Source: Pandoraea anapnoica
Lineage (GTDB): Bacteria; Pseudomonadota; Gammaproteobacteria; Burkholderiales; Burkholderiaceae
DNA: 64,000 nt
NCBI RefSeq assembly: GCF_902459765.1
Contig: NZ_CABPSP010000009.1
Coordinates: forward strand, 206,364-270,363
Direction of reading: 5' to 3'
Part shown: positions 17,911-26,138 of the stretch, one piece after another
How positions within the stretch are numbered: position 1 is the stretch's first letter
How the letters are laid out: every line of letters begins with the position of its first letter
Program-made: the position numbers and the translations under genes
The notes under the pieces: generated by a model
The model's database searches: none
Told to the model about the DNA's origin: nothing
What the model saw: the letters and a program-made list of their open reading frames with translations, nothing else

Positions 17911-19797
17911 TCAGTAAGCACCCGCCACGCGATGGCGCGCGACAAAGTGCCCCGCGCCAACTTCGACCAACGGCTGGACCTGCGGCTCGTCACCCAGCGC
18001 GCGGATCGGGCTCGGAATCTCTTCGGTCAGCAGTTCGCGTTTAGCGTGACGACGCGCCGGATCGGCAATCGGCACCGCCGACATCAGCTTCTTCGTGTAC
18101 GGGTGTTGCGGGTTCTCGAAGATCGCACGACGCGGTCCGATCTCGACGATCTGGCCGAGGAACATCACCGCCACACGGTGGCTGATGCGCTCCACGACCG
18201 CCATGTCGTGCGAGATGAACAGGAACGCGATACCGAACTCCTTTTGCAGATCGAGCATCAGGTTGATGATCTGGGCCTGCACGGAGACGTCGAGCGCTGA
18301 AACGGATTCGTCGGCGATCACAACCTTGGGTTTGAGCGCCAGTGCACGTGCAATGGCGATACGCTGACGCTGCCCCCCCGAGAATTCATGCGGATATCGC
18401 TGGGCGTACTCGGCGGGCAAGCCTACGCGCTCCAGCAATTCCGCCACCCGCTTTTCGGCTTCGGCACCGCTCGCCACACCATGCACCAGCAGCGGCTCCA
18501 TGATCGAGAAACCCACCGTCAGACGTGGATCGAGCGACGCGAACGGGTCCTGGAAGATGAACTGGATATCGCGGCGCAGCGTCTGCAAGGCGCGGCCTGC
18601 GAGATCGTGAATCGGCTTGCCACCGAACTCGATGGAGCCGCCCTGACTGGCGACCAGACGTAGCAGAGCACGGCCGGTCGTCGACTTACCGCAACCCGAT
18701 TCGCCCACGAGCCCCAGCGTCTCGCCGGGATACAGATCGAAACTCACTCGCTCGACCGCATGCACACGTTGCTTCACGCGACCGAAGAAACCCGACGGCA
18801 CATCGAAGCGCGCGACGAGATCCTTCACGCGCAGGATCGGACCGGCATCGGTCTTCACCGTCGGTTGCGGCGTTTCGGCTGCGGGCTTGGCATCGGGCGG
18901 TGCGTCGTAGCGCAGCAGCGGGAAGCGTGCGGGCAGATCGGTGCCCCGCATCGAACCGAGACGCGGCACGGCCGAGAGCAACGCCTGCGTGTAGCGCTCA
19001 CGCGGCGCGGCGAAGATTTCGGCCGACTTGCCTTCTTCCACTTTGTCGCCGCGATGCATGACCAGCACGCGGTCGGCCACCTCGGCCACCACCCCCATGT
19101 CGTGCGTGATGAACACCACGCCCATGTGCATCTCGTCCTGCAACGCGCGAATCAGTTGCAGGATCTGCGCCTGAATGGTCACGTCGAGGGCGGTGGTCGG
19201 TTCGTCTGCAATCAGCAAGCCCGGCTTGCACGAGAGCGCCATCGCGATCATCACCCGCTGACGCATGCCGCCCGAAAGCTGGTGCGGGAAACGGCCGAGC
19301 ACGCGGCGCGCTTCGGGAATGCGGACGAGTTCGAGCATGCGCAAGGCTTCGGCGCGCGCGGCGGCAGCGTCCTTGCGCTGGTGCAAACGAATCGATTCGG
19401 CGATCTGCTCGCCGACCGGGAACACCGGGTTGAGCGACGTCATCGGCTCCTGGAAGATCATCGCCATGTCGGCACCCCGGATGCTGCGCATGGTGTGGCC
19501 GCTTGCACGCGTGAGGTCGACCAGGCGGCCGTTGCGACGGCGCATGATCATCGTGCCCTGCGTAATGCGTCCACCGCCGTTTTCCACGAGACGCATGGCG
19601 GCCAGCGATGTCACCGACTTGCCCGAGCCGGATTCGCCGACGATAGCGAGCGTCTCGCCCCGGTCGACATGGAAGGACAGGTCGCGCACGGCCGTGACCA
19701 CGCGCTCGGAGGTCGCGAACTGCACGGAGATGCCGCTCACGTCGAGCACACGCTCGTCGGGCAACGAAATGGTTGGGGTTGTCTTACGCTCAGCCAC
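17911..19797 (-). CDS. gsiA: Glutathione/peptide importer double ATPase (GsiA-like)
   Basis: 628 aa with two fused ABC domains, as in GsiA: Walker A GESGSGKS (54-61) and GESGCGKS (365-372), signatures LSGGM (174-178) and FSGGQ (472-476), Walker B ending ADEP and ADES. The last is Ser where most ABC ATPases have Pro, which is common in this family. C-terminal oligopeptide/dipeptide-type regions follow each domain (e.g. [16 protein letters not shown]). The start is GTG with GAGGA upstream. It powers peptide import through GsiCD. Second structural gene of the cluster, about 110 bp after iaaA. Confidence 0.92.
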   Translation of the reverse strand: MAERKTTPTISLPDERVLDVSGISVQFATSERVVTAVRDLSFHVDRGETLAIVGESGSGKSVTSLAAMRLVENGGGRITQGTMIMRRRNGRLVDLTRASGHTMRSIRGADMAMIFQEPMTSLNPVFPVGEQIAESIRLHQRKDAAAARAEALRMLELVRIPEARRVLGRFPHQLSGGMRQRVMIAMALSCKPGLLIADEPTTALDVTIQAQILQLIRALQDEMHMGVVFITHDMGVVAEVADRVLVMHRGDKVEEGKSAEIFAAPRERYTQALLSAVPRLGSMRGTDLPARFPLLRYDAPPDAKPAAETPQPTVKTDAGPILRVKDLVARFDVPSGFFGRVKQRVHAVERVSFDLYPGETLGLVGESGCGKSTTGRALLRLVASQGGSIEFGGKPIHDLAGRALQTLRRDIQFIFQDPFASLDPRLTVGFSIMEPLLVHGVASGAEAEKRVAELLERVGLPAEYAQRYPHEFSGGQRQRIAIARALALKPKVVIADESVSALDVSVQAQIINLMLDLQKEFGIAFLFISHDMAVVERISHRVAVMFLGQIVEIGPRRAIFENPQHPYTKKLMSAVPIADPARRHAKRELLTEEIPSPIRALGDEPQVQPLVEVGAGHFVARHRVAGAY

Positions 19798-19838
19798 GCC
19801 TGTCCTCGCTAATCTTCACTTGCCGAATCTGTTGCCAA

Positions 19839-19864
19839 GGGCGTCGCCGTCTCCGGCGCCGCCC
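19839..19864 (-). other. hairpin between iaaA and gsiA
   Basis: GGGCG/CGCCC (5 bp) with an inner GCCG/CGGC stem and two-base symmetric bulge sits midway between iaaA and gsiA. Possible processing or stability element; no T-tract. Confidence 0.35.
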
Positions 19865-19908
19865 TGTCCTGCCTGCCGTCGTGAGACTTCAGGCGATACT
19901 CATGGACG

Positions 19909-20865
19909 TTATTCGTGAATGGCCGTCACCGGCGTTTCGCCGACACGGGCCACGCCGCGATACATCCCTTCCGTGTTGAAAGGCAGCGCCACGTTGCCCT
20001 GTGCGTCCACGGCGATCAGACCGCCGCGGCCACCCACGCGCGGAAGACGCTCGCGAATGACGCGCTCGGCTGCATCGGCCAGCGACAGGCCTGCATAGGC
20101 CATCAGCGCCCCCACTTCGTAACAAGCGACCGCGCGAATGAACGCCTCGCCGGTGCCCGTCGCCGACACGGCGGCCGTGGCGTCGTTCGCGTAACAGCCC
20201 GCGCCGATCAGCGGCGAATCGCCGACACGACCGATGGCCTTGTTCGTCATGCCTCCCGTGGAGGTCGCCGCCGCCACATGGCCGTGCATGTCGCAGGCGA
20301 CTGCGCCGACCGTGCCGAACTTCGTGTCCGGATCGATGGGCTCTTTCTTGAGCGGCATGTCGTGGTCGAGCGACACGGCGGCACTCGCCAGCGCGCGCTG
20401 CAACTGGGCGTAGCGCGCTTCGGTAAAGAAGTACTCGGGATCGACCAGTTCGGCCCCGTTCGCTGCAGCGAAGGCTTCCGCACCCTCGCCCACGAGCAGC
20501 ACGTGCGGGCTGTGCTCCAGGACCGAGCGGGCCGCCAGAATCGGGTTGCGCACACGGTGAACGCAGGCGATGGCGCCCGCGTCGAGCGTCGTGCCGTTCA
20601 TGATCGCGGCGTCGAGTTCGTGCGTGCCTTCGTGGGTGAAGACCGCACCCCGTCCGGCATTGAAGCGTGGGCAATCTTCGAGATGCTGCACGGCCACGGT
20701 GACAGCGTCGAGCGCCGAGCCGCCAGCCGCTAACACGGCCTGACCGGCGCGCAGCACGTCAGCCAGTGCTTCGTGATACGCCTTGAGTTCTTCGGGCGAC
20801 GTGTCGCGACTGATCGTTCCGGCACCGCCGTGAATGGCGATGACCGCGCGTTGGGCGTGGCTCAT
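19909..20865 (-). CDS. iaaA: Isoaspartyl peptidase / L-asparaginase
   Basis: 318-aa Ntn-hydrolase of the plant-type asparaginase family. HGGAG (12-16) is present. Autocleavage should occur before Thr185 in FGTVGAVA, making Thr185 the catalytic N-terminal nucleophile; the substrate loop GAGCYAND and the TGTGE motif follow. It hydrolyses beta-aspartyl (isoaspartyl) peptides and L-Asn. The ATG at 20865, with AAAGGA upstream, overlaps the RpiR stop by 4 bp; the frame continues far upstream without coding character. Adjacent gsiABCD repeats the E. coli order and suggests beta-Asp peptides enter through this importer. Confidence 0.92.
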   Translation of the reverse strand: MSHAQRAVIAIHGGAGTISRDTSPEELKAYHEALADVLRAGQAVLAAGGSALDAVTVAVQHLEDCPRFNAGRGAVFTHEGTHELDAAIMNGTTLDAGAIACVHRVRNPILAARSVLEHSPHVLLVGEGAEAFAAANGAELVDPEYFFTEARYAQLQRALASAAVSLDHDMPLKKEPIDPDTKFGTVGAVACDMHGHVAAATSTGGMTNKAIGRVGDSPLIGAGCYANDATAAVSATGTGEAFIRAVACYEVGALMAYAGLSLADAAERVIRERLPRVGGRGGLIAVDAQGNVALPFNTEGMYRGVARVGETPVTAIHE

Positions 20866-22019
20866 GATGCGTTGTCCTTTCTGTCCAGACTGACAGGCGT
20901 CGTGCTGGACGCCGTGCCGGCATGACTCGAATGTCGGGATGCGGTCTGATGGACCGGATTCGGTGCGCCCTGCGTGCTGGCCGTCGCCGCTGCGGCGGCG
21001 TTCGACAGCGACTTCACGGCGGCGGTGGTTGCGGTGGCGGCAGTGGTCGCGACGCGTCCCACTACTGGCGACGGCGCTCGGGCTACCGCTCTGGCCACAT
21101 TGGCCGGGGCGTTCGACGGACTCTGCGACGCCGAGTCGATCCACGGCAGCAGGAAATCGGTCAGTTCGGTGGCGCGGTCCACGGCGTGTTTCGCGCGTTG
21201 TGCCACGGCGTCGCAAATGGCATCGATCATCGCCAGCACGCTCGCTTCGGAGTTGCTCGACAGGCGCGGCTTGCTGCGCACGAAGAGCACGATATCGCCC
21301 AGCGGTGCCAACGGCGACGTCGGACTGTCCGTGAGTACCATCACCGACACACCACGCCCGCGCAGCCGACGGCAAAGCGTCACGGTGTCGGAGACGTAGC
21401 GCGGGAAGCCGAGCGCGATCACCAGATCGCCCTCGCGCAATTTGAAAAGCTGACGTGCGGCATGCGTCGATCCGCCTGCGCCGACGACCGACTGCACGTT
21501 TTCGCAATAGGGATCGAGACCGTGATGGAGCAGCCCGGCGAGATAACCGCTCGCCCCCAGTCCCAACACGTAAATACGGTGCGCTTGCAGAATCGACTCG
21601 ATGGCGCGCTCGCACGTCCCGGCGTCGAGCGCGCGACGGGTCCAGTCCAGATTCTCGATGGCCTGGGCGAGGGACGCGGCCATCACGTCCGCGCTGTCGC
21701 TCGCCTGCGCCTTGCTCGTGCGCAGGCTTTCGATAGGGGCCAGCGTCGCTTCGTAGCCGCGGACCATGGCCGCACGGCATTGCGGGTAACCATCGAAGCC
21801 GAGCGCGCGGGCAAAACGATTGACGGTCGCGAGCGACACGCCAACGGCGTCGGCAAATTCGTCGATGCGCATGGTCGCCGCACGAAACGTATTGTCGAGC
21901 ACGAACGCCGCCATGCGCTGCTGCGCGGGCGTCAGTTCGGGCATGGCCCGCACGATGCGCTCAGTGAGCGGCAAGTCGGCAGGCAACGAATCGGCATCGA
22001 TCATGAAATTGAAATGCAT
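20862..22019 (-). CDS. MurR/RpiR-family transcriptional regulator with long C-terminal tail
   Basis: 385 aa. N-terminal HTH_6 domain (about 20-95) with recognition helix region VGVSLATVNRFARALGF, then a SIS sugar-phosphate-binding domain (about 130-270; GLGASGYLAG, and VLTDSPTSPLA). Typical RpiR proteins are about 280-300 aa; here residues 296-385 form an Ala/Thr/Ser-rich, probably disordered tail. First gene of the iaaA-gsi cluster and coupled to iaaA by a 4-bp overlap, so it likely controls the cluster and itself. An alternative start at Met6 (22004) is possible; the Shine-Dalgarno is weak for both. Confidence 0.85.
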   Translation of the reverse strand: MHFNFMIDADSLPADLPLTERIVRAMPELTPAQQRMAAFVLDNTFRAATMRIDEFADAVGVSLATVNRFARALGFDGYPQCRAAMVRGYEATLAPIESLRTSKAQASDSADVMAASLAQAIENLDWTRRALDAGTCERAIESILQAHRIYVLGLGASGYLAGLLHHGLDPYCENVQSVVGAGGSTHAARQLFKLREGDLVIALGFPRYVSDTVTLCRRLRGRGVSVMVLTDSPTSPLAPLGDIVLFVRSKPRLSSNSEASVLAMIDAICDAVAQRAKHAVDRATELTDFLLPWIDSASQSPSNAPANVARAVARAPSPVVGRVATTAATATTAAVKSLSNAAAAATASTQGAPNPVHQTASRHSSHAGTASSTTPVSLDRKDNAS

Positions 22020-22032
22020 CCTTTCTTCGGAG

Positions 22033-22067
22033 TGAAAGAAAGTATATTTTCATCGACACCCCGTCAA
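22033..22067 (-). promoter_or_regulatory. candidate promoter and operator of the RpiR-iaaA-gsi cluster
   Basis: Reading leftward, TTGACG (22062-22067) and TATACT (22041-22046) are separated by 15 bp, a short spacing (TTTTGA gives 17). Overlapping the -10 is TGAAA-N10-TTTCA (22033-22052), whose core GAAAGTATATTTTC (22038-22051) is itself a near-palindrome. Twofold-symmetric TGAAA/TTTCA sites are of the kind RpiR-family proteins bind, so autoregulation is likely. By eye only. Confidence 0.45.
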
Positions 22068-22489
22068 AAGAAAAAAAATAGTTCAAATGCTGCCAGTTGA
22101 GCTTCCGGCACGTGCGCATTCCCCCTTCACGGCCCACAAACCCTGTCAAAACAAGGGGGCATGACCTCCGTCATACGTAAAAAGCGGGCATACTAGGGGA
22201 AACCCGAATGCACGAACTTGCCGGCGGCTTTGCAATCCGACGCTGAAGGACGGTTTCACTGCGCGCCGGTTCTCAAGCGTCGCGCAGCGTCACTCAGATA
22301 TCGCTTCGATATCACTCAATCGTCAGGTAACAGATTCACAGGACAGTCACTGGACCGCCTGGGGAGGCTTGGTCGGAGGCGAGTCGTAACGTGCAGTAAA
22401 CATGGAGTAGTCACGGGCTTACATTCGCCCGTTACTGTGATCGAACGAATCGCGCCGACGCGAAAGCTATAGCCTCAAGGAGCATGACC
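22068..22489. other. gene-free divergent region upstream of the 91-aa gene
   Basis: About 420 bp between the RpiR promoter and the rightward small gene. An imperfect hairpin (AGTcACGGGC / GCCCGTtACT, 22409-22418 and 22427-22436) lies about 55 bp before the small gene's start, and a GCTATAGC palindrome about 20 bp before. No convincing ORF or RNA gene seen. Confidence 0.35.
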
Positions 22490-22765
22490 ATGCTGAGCCC
22501 GCATGAAATCGCCACGCTGCTGCTGGCGGCCGCATCTCTGGGCCCCATCGATGCCGATGCGCTCGAACCGCCCGACCTCGCCGCGCTGGAGCAAGCGCGC
22601 CTGGTGCATGTGGCGGTGGACGAAGGACAAACGAAAGTGAGCGTGACCGAAGACGGCCACAGAGTGTTGCGTCGTCTTGGATTGGAACGGGTGCCGCAGG
22701 CAGCCGCATCGCTGCCTGCGAACACGAACGCGGATGCGTCAGAGCATCGCGAAGAACAGGCTTAA
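22490..22765 (+). CDS. Small conserved hypothetical protein (MLSPHE type)
   Basis: 91 aa beginning MLSPHEIATLLLAA; the start at 22490 is chosen because AAGGAG at 22477-22482 is 7 bp upstream, whereas the ATG at 22484 would sit only 1 bp after it. I believe similar short proteins opening MLSPHE occur in Burkholderia, of unknown function; the pattern (helix-rich start, DGHRVLRRLGLE near the middle-end) is compatible with a small winged-helix-like fold. The last 27 bp overlap the end of yggT on the other strand. The tail is Ala/Asn/Glu-rich. Confidence 0.65.
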   Translation: MLSPHEIATLLLAAASLGPIDADALEPPDLAALEQARLVHVAVDEGQTKVSVTEDGHRVLRRLGLERVPQAAASLPANTNADASEHREEQA

Positions 22766-23296
22766 GCGCGCGAGCACGATCAGCAGAATCTGCATCAGCA
22801 GGAACAGCGCCAGCGGCGAGAGATCGAAGCCGCCAACCATCGGGATGACGCGACGAAGCGGGCGCAGCAGCGGGTCAAGCAAGTGCTGGAGAATCGGCAT
22901 CGCCGTGGCACGCGGATTGACCCACGACAGCACGGCCATCAGCAGCGTGAGCCACATCACCAGATTCGCGCCCCACTTGGCGACAAGCACCACCGCCACC
23001 AGCAAGCCACGCGGGAACACCGTGACCGGCGACACCCCCACCACGGCCGTGATCAGCACGAGATAGAGGATCGCCGCGATCCACGCGCCGATCACGCACG
23101 CCCAGTCAATCCCCCCAACGCCCGGCACGACACGCCGCAGCGGCAACACGATCCAGTTGGTGAACTGGAACACCCCTTGAGAGAGCGGATTACGCGGGGG
23201 CAGCCGAGTCGCCTGCATCCACACACGCAAAAGCAATAAAGCGCCGAATAGCGAGAAAACAAGGTCTAGCAGCAGACGGGCGATTTCGACGAGCAT
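22739..23296 (-). CDS. yggT: YggT-family membrane protein
   Basis: 185-aa integral membrane protein containing two YggT repeats: the motif NPLSQGVFQFTNWIVLPLRR, and later HLLDPLLRPLRRVIP with GGFDLSPLALFLLMQ. Each repeat has two helices, typical of full-length bacterial YggT/YlmG proteins, which are linked to cell-envelope or division functions, not well defined. The start at 23296 has GGAG at -8; the in-frame Met at 23338 lacks this. The last 27 bp overlap the oppositely directed small gene. Confidence 0.85.
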   Translation of the reverse strand: MLVEIARLLLDLVFSLFGALLLLRVWMQATRLPPRNPLSQGVFQFTNWIVLPLRRVVPGVGGIDWACVIGAWIAAILYLVLITAVVGVSPVTVFPRGLLVAVVLVAKWGANLVMWLTLLMAVLSWVNPRATAMPILQHLLDPLLRPLRRVIPMVGGFDLSPLALFLLMQILLIVLARLSLFFAML

Positions 23297-23360
23297 CTGG
23301 ACTCCAACGGATTGTGCGGTCCCCCGCAAAACCGGCATTGTCGCATGCGTTTGCCCGACT

Positions 23361-24500
23361 TCAATCCCTGCCTAACGCATTCAGTGGATGCTGCCCTTCC
23401 GGCCACGGTGAAACGAAGAAGGCATCCACCTCGGTCGTCGGTACGTCATCCAATGTGGCGAAGCGCCAACGGGGTTGCTTGTCCTTGTCGATCAACAGCG
23501 CGCGGACGCCCTCGACGAAATCGCCGGACACGAATGCGTGATAGCCCAGCACCAGTTCCATCCGGAAAGCGTCGGCCAGATCCAGGCGTCGCCCCTTTTG
23601 CAATTGCCGGTCGGTGACGCACAGACTGAGCGGGGAGCGCTGGCGAAGCAACGCCAGTGTCTCGGCAGCCCAGGGGTTATCGGTGGCGGCTGTCAGCGAC
23701 GCCACAATACCCGGCACGTCAAGGGCGCTGAAATGCCGGTCGAGCGACGCTCTCACGCCAGCAAGCGGGGCGGTGTCCGACGACGTACGCCCCAGCGGCA
23801 GAATGGCGGCGCGCAGACGCGCGAGCAACGCGTCGTTACCGTGACCTGCGGCGCTCGCGTCGTCCCTGGCCCATTCGAACTTCAGCAGCACCTCGCGCAG
23901 TTGCGCCAGTGCATCTCCTTCAAGCCAGACATCGGCGAGTCCGCAGTAGAGCGTATCGGCCGCCGTAATGGTTGCCCCGGTCAGGCCGAGGTAGCGCGCC
24001 AGCGTCGGCGCGAGATGCCCGAGGAACCAGCTTGCGCCGACATCCGGGAACAAGCCGATGGCCGTCTCCGGCATCGCCAGCTTCGTTCTGTCGGTCACAA
24101 TGCGCAGCGCCGCGCCCTGCGCGACACCCATGCCACCGCCCATGACAATGCCGTCGAGCAACGCGATATATGGCTTCGGATATCGGTGAATCAGATAATC
24201 GAGCTGGTACTCGTCGACGAAGAACGCCTGATGCGCGTCAGCGTTGTTCACCCGGCTGTCGTATAGCGCCCGAACATCTCCGCCAGCGCAGAACGCCTTC
24301 TCCCCCGCCCCTTCGATCAGCACTGCGCGCACAGTGGGGTCGTCTTTCCACGCCATCAATTGTCGCCACATGGCGCCCACCATGCTGTGGGTGATGGCGT
24401 TCAGCGCCTTCGGCCGGTTGAGCGTGATCACACCGAACCCGTTGATCACGTCGAACAACACTTCGTCTTGCGCCTCGACAGCGCCATCGTGCAGATTCAC
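23361..24500 (-). CDS. 3-hydroxyisobutyryl-CoA hydrolase (enoyl-CoA hydratase family)
   Basis: 379 aa, the usual length for HIBYL-CoA hydrolase and clearly longer than simple enoyl-CoA hydratases (about 260). The oxyanion-hole segments AFCAGGDVRALYD and GIVMGGGMGV, the catalytic-Glu motif MPETAIGLFPDVGAS and the C-terminal IDKDKQPRW are characteristic of this subgroup. It releases 3-hydroxyisobutyrate from its CoA ester in valine degradation. It lies 12 bp after the acyl-CoA dehydrogenase gene, in the same operon. Confidence 0.9.
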   Translation of the reverse strand: MNLHDGAVEAQDEVLFDVINGFGVITLNRPKALNAITHSMVGAMWRQLMAWKDDPTVRAVLIEGAGEKAFCAGGDVRALYDSRVNNADAHQAFFVDEYQLDYLIHRYPKPYIALLDGIVMGGGMGVAQGAALRIVTDRTKLAMPETAIGLFPDVGASWFLGHLAPTLARYLGLTGATITAADTLYCGLADVWLEGDALAQLREVLLKFEWARDDASAAGHGNDALLARLRAAILPLGRTSSDTAPLAGVRASLDRHFSALDVPGIVASLTAATDNPWAAETLALLRQRSPLSLCVTDRQLQKGRRLDLADAFRMELVLGYHAFVSGDFVEGVRALLIDKDKQPRWRFATLDDVPTTEVDAFFVSPWPEGQHPLNALGRD

Positions 24501-24512
24501 TTGCCCTCCTCC

Positions 24513-25646
24513 TCAATCCAGTGCACGGGCGATCACCTGCCGCTGGACTTCGCTGGTGCCTTCGTAGATCTGCGTGATGCGGGCATCGCGATAGAAGCGC
24601 TCGACCGGATAGTCCTCCAGATACCCGTAACCACCGTGAATCTGAATGGCATGCGTACACACCCACTCCGCGAGTTCCGACGCGAAGAGCTTTGCTTGCG
24701 ACGCCTCCGTCAGGCAGGGCAAGCCCTGTGTGCGCAGGGCCGCTGCGTGCAGAATGAGGAAGCGCGCCGCGTTGATGCGCGTCGTCATGTCGGCCAGCAT
24801 GTTGGCGATACTCTGATGCTCGCGAATCGGCTTGCCGAATTGCTGGCGCTCGTTCGCATATTGCAGCGCCGCCTCGAAGGCCGCGCGCGCCACGCCCAGC
24901 GCCAGCGCCGCGATCCCGATGCGCCCGCCCTCAAGGTTGGACAACGCGATCTTCAGTCCCTGCCCCGGTTCACCCAATATAGCGTCCTCGCCGACTTCGC
25001 AGTCGACCAGCGTGATCGGACAGGTGTCCGACGCGCGAATGCCCAGCTTGTGCTCGGGACGCCCGACCTCGAATCCCTTTGTATCGGTCGGCACGATGAA
25101 GGCGGAGATGCCACGCTTGCCCGCTGCCGGATCGGTGACCGCAAACACGATGGCCACTGCCGCGCGCCTGCCGTTCGTCACGAACTGTTTGTTGCCGTTC
25201 AGGACCCACTTATCACCGCGCCGCTCGGCGCGCGTCTTCAGATTGCTGGCGTCCGACCCGGCTTGCGGCTCGGTCAGGCAGAACGCCCCGATCTTGCGGC
25301 CTGCGGCCAGATCCGGCAGCCAGCGCTCGCGCTGGGCGTCGTTACCGAACTTCAGGATCGGCGCACAGCCGACCGAGTTGTGCACGGACATCATCGTGGC
25401 CGTGGAAGCGCAACCCGCCGCAATTTCCTCCATCGCCAGCGCATACGCCGTGTAATCGGTGTACGACCCGCCGTACTGCTCCGGCACCATCATGCCGAGC
25501 AGGCCAAGCTCGCCCATCTGCGCAACCATCGCGTCGGGCAACGCACACTCGCGGTCCCATTGCGCTGCGTTCGGCGCAAGTTGCTCGCTGGAAAACGCAC
25601 GCGCCATATCGCGAATCATGCGTTGGTCTTCGGTGTAGAAATCCAT
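24513..25646 (-). CDS. Acyl-CoA dehydrogenase (isobutyryl/short-branched-chain type likely)
   Basis: 377-aa FAD-dependent acyl-CoA dehydrogenase with all three domains: N-terminal helices, the FAD loop [12 protein letters not shown] (about 125-136) and the C-terminal catalytic segment [18 protein letters not shown], whose Glu is the catalytic base of the SCAD/MCAD type. Coupling to 3-hydroxyisobutyryl-CoA hydrolase suggests isobutyryl-CoA (valine) as substrate, but this is inferred from context. Electrons would pass to ETF. GCAGGAG precedes the start. A cluster of short direct repeats lies 20 bp upstream of the start. Confidence 0.88.
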   Translation of the reverse strand: MDFYTEDQRMIRDMARAFSSEQLAPNAAQWDRECALPDAMVAQMGELGLLGMMVPEQYGGSYTDYTAYALAMEEIAAGCASTATMMSVHNSVGCAPILKFGNDAQRERWLPDLAAGRKIGAFCLTEPQAGSDASNLKTRAERRGDKWVLNGNKQFVTNGRRAAVAIVFAVTDPAAGKRGISAFIVPTDTKGFEVGRPEHKLGIRASDTCPITLVDCEVGEDAILGEPGQGLKIALSNLEGGRIGIAALALGVARAAFEAALQYANERQQFGKPIREHQSIANMLADMTTRINAARFLILHAAALRTQGLPCLTEASQAKLFASELAEWVCTHAIQIHGGYGYLEDYPVERFYRDARITQIYEGTSEVQRQVIARALD

Positions 25647-25666
25647 GCTCTGTCTCCTGCGCCGTG

Positions 25667-25735
25667 ACGTTATCGGAACGTTATCGGAACGTTATCGGTA
25701 AGAATCGCGTTAAGAATCGCGGTAAAAATCGTCGA
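25667..25735. repeat. short tandem repeats in the acyl-CoA dehydrogenase upstream region
   Basis: Three tandem copies of an 11-bp unit (ACGTTATCGGA, 25667-25677, 25678-25688, and 25689-25699 with the last base changed) run straight into two copies of a 12-bp unit (AAGAATCGCGTT / AAGAATCGCGGT, 25700-25711 and 25712-25723) and a degenerate third. All lie within 20-90 bp of the dehydrogenase start codon. 11-bp phasing places copies on one face of the helix, so they may be tandem binding sites, or slipped-strand repeats. Confidence 0.7.
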
Positions 25736-26138
25736 CGTCTTTCGCCTATCGATGGGTCCAGTGTAGGGATCGCGCCCCGTTGGCACCATAGCCAAAAACG
25801 GCAAATTGGATGAGCGGAATTGCCATCGGAATCGTCCGTATCGGGCTCGGGACAAACCCTCATGGCCGCAGGGAATCGCCGCACGCCTTACCGGACAATG
25901 CCCAGGGTACGCCTGACGCGAGGCGAGATCCCCTGTTTGCGGAGTGGATAAATCCCTCACGAACTCTGACCCGATTGGACATTGCCTGCCGCCGACGCCA
26001 CCCATTACGATGAATTTCCCCTTGCCCACGAGCGTCGCCCCCGAGAACAGACGGCGCCGTGGGCGGTCGGCAAAGCATACAGAGGGCACTCACCGCGAGC
26101 GTGCTTGCCGACCCGCATCTGTCTACAGGAGACAACCC
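25736..26138. other. divergent intergenic region, no gene seen
   Basis: About 400 bp between the leftward dehydrogenase and rightward acyl-CoA synthetase. The reading frame of the synthetase is open across part of it, but has no AMP-ligase homology and is not credible as coding. It must contain the synthetase promoter; I could not place one with confidence. Confidence 0.4.

Noticed and set aside
23361-24500. Plain enoyl-CoA hydratase
   Set aside because: Length (379 aa) and C-terminal DKDKQPRW-type motif fit 3-hydroxyisobutyryl-CoA hydrolase better.
25667-25735. Possible CRISPR-like repeat array
   Set aside because: Units are 11-12 bp and contiguous, with no spacers.
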